Positions 28,022-36,144 of a stretch of DNA of 64,000 bases are shown piece by piece. Position 1 is the first letter of the stretch, and every line of letters starts with the position of its first letter. The translations under genes and the position numbers were made by a program. Below the pieces are notes generated by a model that saw only the letters and a program-made list of their open reading frames with translations, did not search any database and had not been told where the DNA came from. The DNA is from Myxococcales bacterium (GTDB lineage: Bacteria > Myxococcota_A > Bradymonadia > UBA7976 > UBA1532), in NCBI GenBank assembly GCA_020633435.1, contig JACKDP010000006.1:496001-560000 (forward strand), read 5' to 3'.

Positions 28022-30790
28022 ATGAGCGGGACGTCGTCGACCTCGGCCGATGCCACCATTCGGGGATATGCTCCTGCCTGCCTGCGCGAGCCGTGGTTGC
28101 GGGCGATCGGGGGCCGGGGCATGCCGGAGAAGCGCGTCGCCTGGGCGGTGGGCTTCACCGAGGCGGTGCTCCGGTACCTGACCGCGCTGCTGCTGCCCGA
28201 GGGGGGCGCCCCGAAGCGCGCTCAGGCGCTCTGGAGGAACCTCAATCGTCCCACGCTCGGGACGTGGGCCCTCGCGGTGGAGGAGCTCGCGAAGGTCGTC
28301 CTGACCAACCGCGAGGCCGCCGCGTGGCCGGCCGCCGCCGCCCTGGTCGAGCCGGACGGCGAGCACCGACCGCTCCTGCGCGCGCTGGATGTGCTCATCG
28401 ACGTCCGCAACCAGTTGGGTCACGACGCGATCGGGCCGGACTTCACCTCCGATCTTGCGCAGGAGCTCTACGAAGGCCGCATGGTGGCCGCGCTGGGGGA
28501 GGTGGCGAAGGGCCTGGCGTTCGTGCGGGACGTCGTCGTGCACGCCCTGGACGCCGACGCCGTCGCCGGCCCCCGCCTGCTCTCCTTCATGGGGCCCGAG
28601 ACGGAGGATCGGGCCCTCAATGGCAGCCCAACCACCCGAATTCATGAACCTTTTCTGCTTCGCGCCGATGGGCGGGTGGTGGAGCTCGGGCCCCTGCTCT
28701 CCGTGCGGCCACGGGATGGCGGCCTGCGGCTGGTGCTGCTCGACACCTGGGCGGACCAGCCGGCCTTCCTCGACCCGGTCGGCCGGCGGACCGAGCCCGC
28801 TCGCCACTGGCTCGCGCGCTGGCCCGCTCGGCCCGACCTGCCGCTTCCGGCGCCGCACGACGATCCCTGTGTCCAGCAGGCGTGGGGGCGGGTCGCCCAC
28901 CGCCTGGAAGGGGCGCTGATCGCCAACCGCTTCCAGGTCGGGCGGCTGATCGCCCAGGGGGGCAGCGCCGCGGTCTACGAGGCCGACGACGCCGGTCGTC
29001 CCGTCGCGCTCAAGATCCTGCACAGTCCCCTCCAGGCCAGCGCCCTCCACCGGCGGCGGCTGCGGCGGGAGGTCGAGATGCTGCGCCGCCTCACGCATCC
29101 TCAGGTCGTCCGCCTGGTCGACTTCCTCGAGGCCAGCGAGCACGGCCCCCTGCTCGTCATGGAGCTGGGTCATGGCGTCGATCTGGCGCGGCTCTTCGGC
29201 CAGGATCGCGCGAGCGTGAGCCACGCGGCCCGCGTCGCCCAGCAGCTCCTCGACATCCTGGCCGAGCTGCACGCCGAGGGCATCTGGCACCGAGACATCA
29301 AGCCCGCCAACATCCTGCTCGATGGAGACCGGCTGACCCTCGTGGACTTCGGCATCGCGCGCGACAGCCAGCAGACCTCGATGACCGGCAGGCTGGATCG
29401 CCTCGGCACGCGCGCCTTCGCCGCCCCCGAGCAGCTCGACGAGGGGGAAGGTGGACCGGCGGCCGATCTCTTCGCGGTCGGCCGGGTCGTGACGTGGCTG
29501 GTGACGGGCGAGAGCACCGAAGAGGCCGTCTCGGACCTGCCGATGGGCCTGCAGGCGTGGGTGCGGCGGGCGACGCGGCCCGCGCCGGCCGATCGCTTCG
29601 AGAGCGCACGGGAGATGGCGCTCGACCTGGCCTCCCGTCAGGCCCGCGACTTCAATGGCTCGGCCCCGCTGAGCGTCGGCGATGAGATCCGCGGACTCTA
29701 TCGCGTCGTCGAGGAGCCCACCCGCTCCACGGATGGCCTGTGGCGAGCCCCGGTCATCGAGATCGCCATGGCCCACCGCCTGCGCCTCGACTTCCTCGCA
29801 GCGGTCGAGCCTGGGGTGGATGCCTGGCGACAGCGCCTCGCCACGGACGAGCCGGACCGTCTGGTCGTGCTCGACGGCCTCGATGGCATCGTCGGGGCGG
29901 TCTACCGAGATCGGCCGACGCCTGCGGTCGCGGCGGCGCCCGTGGACGACATCGCGGCCATTCGCCTCGCCGGGTTCCAGCTGCGGACCGGCAGTGGGCG
30001 ACGGGAGGTCATCCCGAGCGAACCGGTCTACGGGATGCGCCTGGAGGACGCGCCGGACCCCGGCCGGGACGGCCTGCTGTTTGACGTCCTCTTGCTCGAG
30101 GCGCTGGTCGCGCCCCTGCTCCAGCGGCGGCTGGACCTGGCCGGCTGGTTCGAGCGCCTCGCGGGTGCCTGGGCCCCGCTACGCGTGCCAGGCCGCGTCG
30201 GGGCGTGGCTCGAGGCGCTGGCCAGCAACGTCGGTTGCCTGGACGGCGGCGAGGACGCGGCCGCGGCCCTGGTCGCTGCCCGGGCGGCGCTGCCCGAGGA
30301 GCCCCAGCGCGCGGCCAGGGTGGTCTTCGCCCTGCTCCAGGGCATGGTGCACACCCCGGACGTCAGCGCGCCGGGCGTCCTGATCCACGGCGGACCCGCG
30401 CTGCTCATGGACGCTCGCACCCGGGATGGCGCGCGGTTGCTGGTGCGGGGCGGGCGGGTGATCCCGATCCCGTCCGGCGCCCGGGACCTGGCCCGATCAG
30501 CGTGGCGAGACGCAGCGCTGCGGTCCTTGCCGGGGGTCACGGGGTTGCGGCAGCAGCAGACCTTCGATGTCGGCATCGACGCCAGCCACCGACCCGTGGT
30601 CATCATCGGCTTCGAGGAGCATCTCACGGGCGCCGCCACCACCCGGCCCTTCGTCCTGCGAGCCGGGGGCTTCATCCAGCGCAGCGGCATCCGGCTGATC
30701 GGCCTCACCGATGGCTGCGACTGGCGCTGGCTGCGTCCCTCGGGTCTGCGCAGCTACGTCGAGCTGCCCGACCCGCGGAGCTCGACGTAG
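28022..30790 (+). CDS. HEPN-domain / Hanks-type Ser/Thr protein kinase fusion, putative defence or stress protein
   Basis: A 922-residue cytoplasmic protein. Residues of about 40-180 are helical and carry R129-N-Q-L-G-H134 in LIDVRNQLGHDAIG, the RX4-6H signature of HEPN RNases. Residues of about 300-545 are a full kinase: a glycine-rich loop (AQGGSAAVYEA), K331 in VALKIL, HRDIKPANIL with D425, DFGIAR with D442, and APEQ. The last 350 residues form an unrecognised region. No transmembrane helix, unlike PknB-type receptors. It starts 16 bp after the tRNA-Leu 3' end with a weak GGAGAG RBS. Codon choice looks less GC-extreme than the flanks. The tRNA-adjacent position suggests horizontal arrival; no integrase or repeat of the tRNA end is visible. 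Confidence 0.85.
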   Translation: MSGTSSTSADATIRGYAPACLREPWLRAIGGRGMPEKRVAWAVGFTEAVLRYLTALLLPEGGAPKRAQALWRNLNRPTLGTWALAVEELAKVVLTNREAAAWPAAAALVEPDGEHRPLLRALDVLIDVRNQLGHDAIGPDFTSDLAQELYEGRMVAALGEVAKGLAFVRDVVVHALDADAVAGPRLLSFMGPETEDRALNGSPTTRIHEPFLLRADGRVVELGPLLSVRPRDGGLRLVLLDTWADQPAFLDPVGRRTEPARHWLARWPARPDLPLPAPHDDPCVQQAWGRVAHRLEGALIANRFQVGRLIAQGGSAAVYEADDAGRPVALKILHSPLQASALHRRRLRREVEMLRRLTHPQVVRLVDFLEASEHGPLLVMELGHGVDLARLFGQDRASVSHAARVAQQLLDILAELHAEGIWHRDIKPANILLDGDRLTLVDFGIARDSQQTSMTGRLDRLGTRAFAAPEQLDEGEGGPAADLFAVGRVVTWLVTGESTEEAVSDLPMGLQAWVRRATRPAPADRFESAREMALDLASRQARDFNGSAPLSVGDEIRGLYRVVEEPTRSTDGLWRAPVIEIAMAHRLRLDFLAAVEPGVDAWRQRLATDEPDRLVVLDGLDGIVGAVYRDRPTPAVAAAPVDDIAAIRLAGFQLRTGSGRREVIPSEPVYGMRLEDAPDPGRDGLLFDVLLLEALVAPLLQRRLDLAGWFERLAGAWAPLRVPGRVGAWLEALASNVGCLDGGEDAAAALVAARAALPEEPQRAARVVFALLQGMVHTPDVSAPGVLIHGGPALLMDARTRDGARLLVRGGRVIPIPSGARDLARSAWRDAALRSLPGVTGLRQQQTFDVGIDASHRPVVIIGFEEHLTGAATTRPFVLRAGGFIQRSGIRLIGLTDGCDWRWLRPSGLRSYVELPDPRSST

Positions 30791-30811
30791 CGAGGGCCGG
30801 CGCCCGCTCGG

Positions 30812-32473
30812 CTACGGGAAGCAGACCTCCATCTCCTCGCACGTCGCCCCCTCGGGCTGCGCGACGATGCAGGGCCAGCTCTCCGCGTAGACCGCCTCCT
30901 GCACGCAGATGAAGGCGCACCGCTCGGCGCCGCCGACGCCCTCGCAGTCGCCGATCCGCGCGCAGGCCGCCTCGCAGGTGGCCACGGGCACCACCGGGCC
31001 GGCCTCGCAGGTGGCCGCCAGCAGGCCGTCGTAGGTCAGGAGCGTCCGCTCGACGAGGATGTCGATGGTCAGGGCGATCTCCGGGTCGTCACACGCCACC
31101 TCGCCGGCGAAGGCCGCCTCCAGGCCGGCGACGGTGACGCCGGGGGCCTGGAGCTGGCCCTGGCAGACGTCTTCCATGTACCCGTCGGCCAGGGCGCCGA
31201 TGGAGGCCATGGCGGGGCAGGCCTCCAGGTAGCAGGCGGCCAGCGCCGCGCCCACGGCCTCGCAGACGGGCTCGTCCGCGGGCGGGTCGAGGAGCCCGAA
31301 GCCCTGGGCGCCGCAGGTCACCACGTCGGTGCAGGTGGCGGCGTCGTCCACGCAGTCCCAGAGCAGGCCGGCGTGGCCGTGGGTCTCGCACATGAACTGG
31401 CAGGTGTCGGCCCGGAAGGGCCAGCTCCCGGGGAAGCCGCAGGCGTCGAGGCGGGCGCAGGCCGCCGCGCAGCGCTCCGCGGGCTGGGGGGCCGCCCCGC
31501 CGCAGAAGTCGATGAACCAGCCATCGAAGAGGAAGGCCGTGTCGCGGAAGTAGCGGTCCATCACCGGCTGCAGCTCGCGGTCGTCGCACGGGGTGTCCGC
31601 GTTGACGAGCGTGGCCACCTGCGCCGGGGTGAGCCCGCCGGGGGTGTCCGTCCACCGCCCGTCCGCCACCCCCTGGCAGTCGAGGGCGTTGACGGTGGCC
31701 AGCTCGGCCTCCCAGGGGGCCAGCGCCGGGCAGGCCGCCAGGGCGCAGGTGGCGACGCGGGCGCCGACGGCGTCGCAGGCCGGCGAGAGGGTCACCCCCT
31801 GGCACATCGCCGACCGGCTGGGGTCGCCCAGGTGGGCCTCCACGACGGCCGCGCAGGTCGGGCGCACCGCCCGGACGTTGAGCGCGAAGGCGGCGTCGGG
31901 GCAGGTCAGGCCGGCGCGGTCCAGGTGGGCGATGACCGCGTCTCGCTCGCCGGGGCCCAGGTTGGGGCAGAGGTCGACGGGCACGTCCTCGAGCAGGCAG
32001 TCGATGACCCGGTCCCGGGCCTCCTCGCAGGGCAAGGGGTTGCAGCCGGCCGCGAAGTCGGCCGACGCCGTCCGCGCCAGCTCGAGGACGGGGGGACAGG
32101 TCGCCATGCCCGCGACCACCTCGGCGAGCATCGGCGTGCAGGTCTGGAGGCAGGCCGTCATGATGCCGTCGCGGTTCTCGGCGGTGTAGCCCGGGCACCC
32201 GTCCCCGGCGGCGCAGTCGGCGAGGCGCCCGCACTGCACCTCGCAGGTGGCCGGGCCCGTCCCCACGTCGCCCGCGTCGCCCTCGCCCGCGTCGACGGTC
32301 GCGTCGATGGCCATGTCGGGCATGTGGCCGTCCATCATCAAGGGGCCGTCCTGGACCACGGCCATGTCCACGGGATCCCCGCCCGGATCGTCGTCACAGC
32401 CGGCGGCCAGGCCCAGGCCGGGCAGCGCCAGCCAGAGCACCAGGACGCGCTGTCGGTCGTCATGCCTTCGCAT
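30812..32473 (-). CDS. Cys-rich lipoprotein with repeated CX3C modules
   Basis: A 553-residue lipoprotein (lipobox GLAAGCDDD; GAGGAGG upstream of the ATG at 32473) with an Asp/Met/Gly linker. At least three cysteine modules begin with C-x3-C-x5-6-C (CEVQCGRLADC, CAAACARLDAC, CEAACARIGDC). Later come C-x3-C and a closing C...C-x5-C (for example WPCIVAQPEGATCEEMEVC). The same module occurs four times in the lipoprotein at 43016. It is presumably a disulfide-bonded surface protein. Ligand or role unknown. It faces the kinase gene tail to tail, 21 bp apart. Confidence 0.75.
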   Translation of the reverse strand: MRRHDDRQRVLVLWLALPGLGLAAGCDDDPGGDPVDMAVVQDGPLMMDGHMPDMAIDATVDAGEGDAGDVGTGPATCEVQCGRLADCAAGDGCPGYTAENRDGIMTACLQTCTPMLAEVVAGMATCPPVLELARTASADFAAGCNPLPCEEARDRVIDCLLEDVPVDLCPNLGPGERDAVIAHLDRAGLTCPDAAFALNVRAVRPTCAAVVEAHLGDPSRSAMCQGVTLSPACDAVGARVATCALAACPALAPWEAELATVNALDCQGVADGRWTDTPGGLTPAQVATLVNADTPCDDRELQPVMDRYFRDTAFLFDGWFIDFCGGAAPQPAERCAAACARLDACGFPGSWPFRADTCQFMCETHGHAGLLWDCVDDAATCTDVVTCGAQGFGLLDPPADEPVCEAVGAALAACYLEACPAMASIGALADGYMEDVCQGQLQAPGVTVAGLEAAFAGEVACDDPEIALTIDILVERTLLTYDGLLAATCEAGPVVPVATCEAACARIGDCEGVGGAERCAFICVQEAVYAESWPCIVAQPEGATCEEMEVCFP

Positions 32474-32698
32474 GTCGCCTCCTCTCGGTCGATTCACCCC
32501 GACAGAGCGCAAGGCGCGTGCCGCGCGACGGTCCGCACACGGCCGAAACACCGCCACCGGGCGGTGACCTCGCCGGCCCCCGGGGGCGCGCGCCGGATCA
32601 GGCCGGCCCGGGCCCGCGTGGCACCCCCCTCGACAGCCGGGGCATCGACGTGGTGTGCTCTACCCACGGGGATGCCCCCCGCCTGGAGGAGGTGCGCG

Positions 32699-33097
32699 AT
32701 GGCCAAGCCGCTCGTTGGCGCCTACATGGCGACCCGCTACCCGGTCCTGCACCCCGATGTGTCGCTGCTCGACGCCGTGGATGTGTTCGTGAAGAACGGC
32801 ATCCTCGGCGCGCCGGTCGTCGACGCCGATGGGCGCCTGCTGGGCTTCTTCTCCGAGGTGGATCTGCTGCGCCTGCTGGCCGTGGGCGCCGACCACGACG
32901 TGCCCTCGGGCACCGTGGCGGACTACATGGTCAAGGACGTGGTCTCCATCTCGCCCGACGTGGATGTGTACTGGGCGGCCGGCCTGATGCTGGCCCAGGG
33001 GCTCTCGTACCTGCCGGTGCTGCAGAACGGCGCGATGATCGGCTTGATCAATCGTCGCGCCATCTTGCGAGCGTTGAAGGAGCACTTCGGCGAGTAG
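32699..33097 (+). CDS. CBS-domain pair protein
   Basis: A 132-residue cytoplasmic protein consisting of two CBS motifs: YMATRYPVLHPDVSLLDAV...GAPVVDADGRLLGFFSEVDLL and YMVKDVVSISPDVDVYWAA...YLPVLQNGAMIGLINRRAIL. Stand-alone CBS pairs bind adenosyl nucleotides and usually report energy state to a partner. GGAGGAGG lies a few bases before the ATG, which sits at 32699. No partner is evident from the neighbours. The 226-bp divergent spacer before it (32474-32698) probably holds promoters for both directions, but I see no clear -10/-35. Confidence 0.88.
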   Translation: MAKPLVGAYMATRYPVLHPDVSLLDAVDVFVKNGILGAPVVDADGRLLGFFSEVDLLRLLAVGADHDVPSGTVADYMVKDVVSISPDVDVYWAAGLMLAQGLSYLPVLQNGAMIGLINRRAILRALKEHFGE

Positions 33098-33100
33098 CGG

Positions 33101-34309
33101 TCAGCGCGCGCAGCGAAACCCCACGTCCACCCGCGGCAGGTCAGGCGCGCGCGACCGACGCTCCCGGGGGTGAGCTGTCTGCCGGTCGTCCGCGAAGCCC
33201 CCGCCCCGCAGCACCCGTCGGTCGCCGTCACAGCGATCCGTCCAGGCCCGCCCGTCGCCGGGGGCGCCCCGGTAGTCGCGGTGCCAGCAGTCAGCCGTCC
33301 ACTCGGCCACGTTGCCGATGAGGTCGCACAGACCCCGCTCGCTCGGCGGGCGGCTGCACACCGGCCAGGGTCGCCGCCGCCCGCAGCCATCGCCCCGACC
33401 GTCGCGCACGATGGCGTCCTCGCAGCCGCCGTCGTCGCGGCGAAAGAGCTTCGAGAGCGGGTCGGTCGGCCGGTCGCCCGTGGCGGCCCGCTCCCACTCG
33501 GCCTCGCTGGGCAGGCGCCCGCCCACCCAGGCGCAGAAGCGCTCGGCCTGGGCCGCGCTGACGCAGGTCTGCGGCAGGCGGCCGTCCCGCGGGGTGGTGC
33601 ACCGGGGGGAGGCCCGCGACGGCGCCGTGCACACGCCCGCCCGAACGCAGGCGGCGTACTGCGCCGTGGTGATCTCGGTGCGGGTCAGCCCGAACCCCGG
33701 GAGCGTCACGGCGTGGGCCGGGGTGGCCGATCCGCCGCGCTCGCCATCGCCCATCTGGAAGCGGCCGCCGGCCACGCCGACGAAGCGCAGGCCCGCCGGG
33801 AGCTGGGCCGCCCGGGGCACGGGGGGCGGCGGGACGTAGACGGGCGCGGGGGGCGCCACGGGCCGCGCCGGCGGCGAGAGCGTGGCGAGCAAGCGCTCGC
33901 TGGCCCCCAGCAGCGCCCCTTCCAGCGCCGCCACCGTCCGGGCCGCGCCGCGGCTGCTGGCCAGCAACCGCCCGTTGGCCACCTCGTGCAGCCGGAGCGC
34001 CACCCGCAGCTCGTCGCCGAGGGGCACGACCTCGCCGCTCACCACGAGGTCGGCGCCCACGTTGCGGGCCGTCTCGACCTCGCACTCCCCCTCGCACGCC
34101 TCCAGGTCGGTGCCGGGCGGGAGCTGGGCCAGGATGTTCTCGCGGGTGAGGACGAAGACGCGGCTGCGGGGCAGCTTCAGCGCCACCCCGCGCACGACGT
34201 CGGCCAGGTAGCGCAGCTGCGGGGCGGGGACGCCGGCGCGGTTGCCCAGCTCCAGCACGGCGAGGCGCTGGGGCGTCGGGAGGAGGGCCAGCAGGACGAG
34301 CAGGTTCAT
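33101..34309 (-). CDS. Secreted TolB-N-like / formylglycine-generating-enzyme (SUMF1) domain protein
   Basis: A 402-residue protein. The short hydrophobic N-terminus (MNLLVLLALLPTPQRLAVLE) leads into a TolB/DUF-type domain that senses or binds an unknown ligand (residues of about 15-150: ADVVRGVALKLPRSRVFVLT...VGADLVVSGEVVPLGDEL). A Pro-rich linker follows, then an FGE-sulfatase fold from about 175: GGRFQMGDGE, LTRTEITTAQYAACV, CAWVGGRLPSEAEWERAATG, DLIGNVAEWTADCW, RVLRGGGF and a final VGFRCAR. In myxobacteria such FGE domains are more often ligand-binding than true formylglycine generators. The two-domain layout is common there. Confidence 0.8.
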   Translation of the reverse strand: MNLLVLLALLPTPQRLAVLELGNRAGVPAPQLRYLADVVRGVALKLPRSRVFVLTRENILAQLPPGTDLEACEGECEVETARNVGADLVVSGEVVPLGDELRVALRLHEVANGRLLASSRGAARTVAALEGALLGASERLLATLSPPARPVAPPAPVYVPPPPVPRAAQLPAGLRFVGVAGGRFQMGDGERGGSATPAHAVTLPGFGLTRTEITTAQYAACVRAGVCTAPSRASPRCTTPRDGRLPQTCVSAAQAERFCAWVGGRLPSEAEWERAATGDRPTDPLSKLFRRDDGGCEDAIVRDGRGDGCGRRRPWPVCSRPPSERGLCDLIGNVAEWTADCWHRDYRGAPGDGRAWTDRCDGDRRVLRGGGFADDRQTAHPRERRSRAPDLPRVDVGFRCAR

Positions 34310-34437
34310 ACCACCTCGGGGTCGAGCGGAGGTGGCCGGTGCAAGGGGCGTGCGCGGGGGGCAACGAGGTGCCGTGCGGGTCGGCGGGGACTCGGGCGTG
34401 GTCGGGCGCGCACGGTGTGCCAGCGCGCCACAGGCGG

Positions 34438-35991
34438 TCAGCGCCGCCAGGCCTCGCCCGGCGTGCCCTGGCCGCCGTCGCCGTAGTCGCGGGTGGCGGC
34501 CACCCAGGAGGCGCCCTGCCGGTTGTCCGCGGCGGGCTCGGGCAGCTCGGCGGCCTCGCCGGGCCGCCGGTCGGGCCAGCCCTCGTCCCCGGGGGCGTAG
34601 CGCACCTGGTCGACGAGGTTGCCATCGGGATCGAAGACGAGGATGGAGCCGTAGCCGTTGGGCAGGAACATGTCGCCCATCAGGCCGTCGGCGCGCACGC
34701 CGCCGTTGTCGGCCCGGTTCAGGCTCGCGGCGCGCACATGGTAGCCGCGGGCCCCCACCGTGCCCCCGAGGTCGACGCGGTTGCCCGCGCAGTCCTGGGC
34801 CCAGTAGCCGGCCAGATCCACGGCGCCCGCGTTGGGGTTGTAGAGCTCGAAGTACTCCCGCAGGGAGTCGTCGCCCGACGGATTGTTCTGGAATTCCGTG
34901 ATGATGAGCCGCCCGGTCTCGGGCGCGTCGGGGGTGACGGGGCAGTCGTCGGCCTCGCACTTGTCGGGCACGCCGCCGCAGGTGATCACCGTCAGGTCGG
35001 CGTCGCTGCGGGGCAACAGCTTCTGGTGATCGAAGCTGAAGTGCAGCACGCCGATGGCCGAGGCGATGACGTCGGCCTGGGCGGGCTCGTAGTCCAGGGA
35101 GACCTCGCCGCCGATGCGCAGCAGGCCGTCCACGACGAACATGCCGAAGTCGCGGGGGCAGTCCGGGGCGGTCTGCAGGACCTTCACCCACGGCACCTCC
35201 AGCAGGAGGGACTCCAGCGGCTCCACCAGATCGCCGCCGTCCGCGATGCGGGACGGGTCGGAGATGACGATGGGCGCCGGCGGCTCCCCCTGGCGCAGGA
35301 CCCGGATGCCGCCGTCAGCGTCGGGGATGAGCTCCGTCAGGGTGAAGAACTCGATGACCTCGCCGCGCAGGGCCACCCGGGTGCCGGGCTGGAGCTGGGC
35401 CATGTCGAGGTGGTGGCGGTTGTAGACGTAGACGCCGCTCCAGGGGCCGCCCTCGGGATCCTGCACGGCGAAGCTGTCGCCGAAGACGGCGGTCACCACG
35501 ACCTCGGGCAGATCCACCGCGACGCCGGGCTGGCGGGCGGGGCGGGCCTGGTAGTCCGGGCAGCGCTGGTCGCGGAAGTCGCGGATGCGCAGGGGCCCAC
35601 CGCGGGCGCGGCAGCGGGGCGCCATGTCGAGGGGCGCCTGGCCCGGGGGCTGCGGTACGTCGAAGCAGACCGGATCGCGGCCGCCATCGCCCGGATCGCT
35701 GGCGTCCCCGGGATCGCTGGCGTCGCCGACGCGGGCGTCGGTCGGGCCGGCGTCCTGATCGCCCGCGTCGCCCGGCGAGGCCGCGTCGGCCCCGGCGTCG
35801 GGGCCGCCATCGGGCGGGGCCGCGTCGGGCACGACCGCGTCGCGGATCATGCGGGACGCGTCCGGGAGCTGGCCCCCGTCCGCGCCGCCGCCGTTGCCGC
35901 TGGCGTCGTCGTCACAGCCGCCCGCGAAGGCGACGAGAACAGCCAGCGCCAGGGCGCTGGGGCGGATGCATCGGTAGGCCTGGGTGCGCAC
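34438..35991 (-). CDS. Lipoprotein with OB-like and C-terminal lamin-tail (LTD) domains
   Basis: A 517-residue protein, probable GTG start at 35991 (weak RBS; the start is the least certain part). The lipobox (LVAFAGGCDDD) is followed by an Asp/Pro/Ala linker of about 75 residues with GDASDPGDASDPGD repeats. The middle has an OB-fold-like segment of the type attached to secreted nucleases (VVVTAVFGDSFAVQDPEG...GTRVALRGEVIEFFTLTEL). The end is a lamin-tail domain (IITEFQNNPSGDDSLREYFE...AVDLAGYWAQD). These domains usually mediate binding to DNA, membrane or surface polymers. No nuclease catalytic domain is present. Divergent from the metzincin-like lipoprotein. Confidence 0.75.
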   Translation of the reverse strand: MRTQAYRCIRPSALALAVLVAFAGGCDDDASGNGGGADGGQLPDASRMIRDAVVPDAAPPDGGPDAGADAASPGDAGDQDAGPTDARVGDASDPGDASDPGDGGRDPVCFDVPQPPGQAPLDMAPRCRARGGPLRIRDFRDQRCPDYQARPARQPGVAVDLPEVVVTAVFGDSFAVQDPEGGPWSGVYVYNRHHLDMAQLQPGTRVALRGEVIEFFTLTELIPDADGGIRVLRQGEPPAPIVISDPSRIADGGDLVEPLESLLLEVPWVKVLQTAPDCPRDFGMFVVDGLLRIGGEVSLDYEPAQADVIASAIGVLHFSFDHQKLLPRSDADLTVITCGGVPDKCEADDCPVTPDAPETGRLIITEFQNNPSGDDSLREYFELYNPNAGAVDLAGYWAQDCAGNRVDLGGTVGARGYHVRAASLNRADNGGVRADGLMGDMFLPNGYGSILVFDPDGNLVDQVRYAPGDEGWPDRRPGEAAELPEPAADNRQGASWVAATRDYGDGGQGTPGEAWRR

Positions 35992-36144
35992 GGCGGCACC
36001 ATAGGGAAAGTGCCCGTCCGGCTCAAGCGGCCGATTCGGAAAGGTGCACGGCCTGCGCGGGGCCCCGCGAGGCGGGCCCGCGCGCCGCGTTGCGCCGCGG
36101 ACCGTGGCCCGCTTAGCCTGGGCCCACGACGGCCTGGAGGGGAC

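Noticed and set aside
28005..30830. A genomic island bounded by tRNA repeats
   Set aside because: I searched by eye for a second copy of the tRNA 3' end (TTCGAGTCCCGC) after the kinase gene and saw none, and no integrase is present. Only the position next to the tRNA supports transfer.
33101..34309. True sulfatase-activating formylglycine-generating enzyme
   Set aside because: No sulfatase gene is nearby and the domain is preceded by a TolB-N-like module, which in this group usually marks a non-enzymatic FGE-fold protein.
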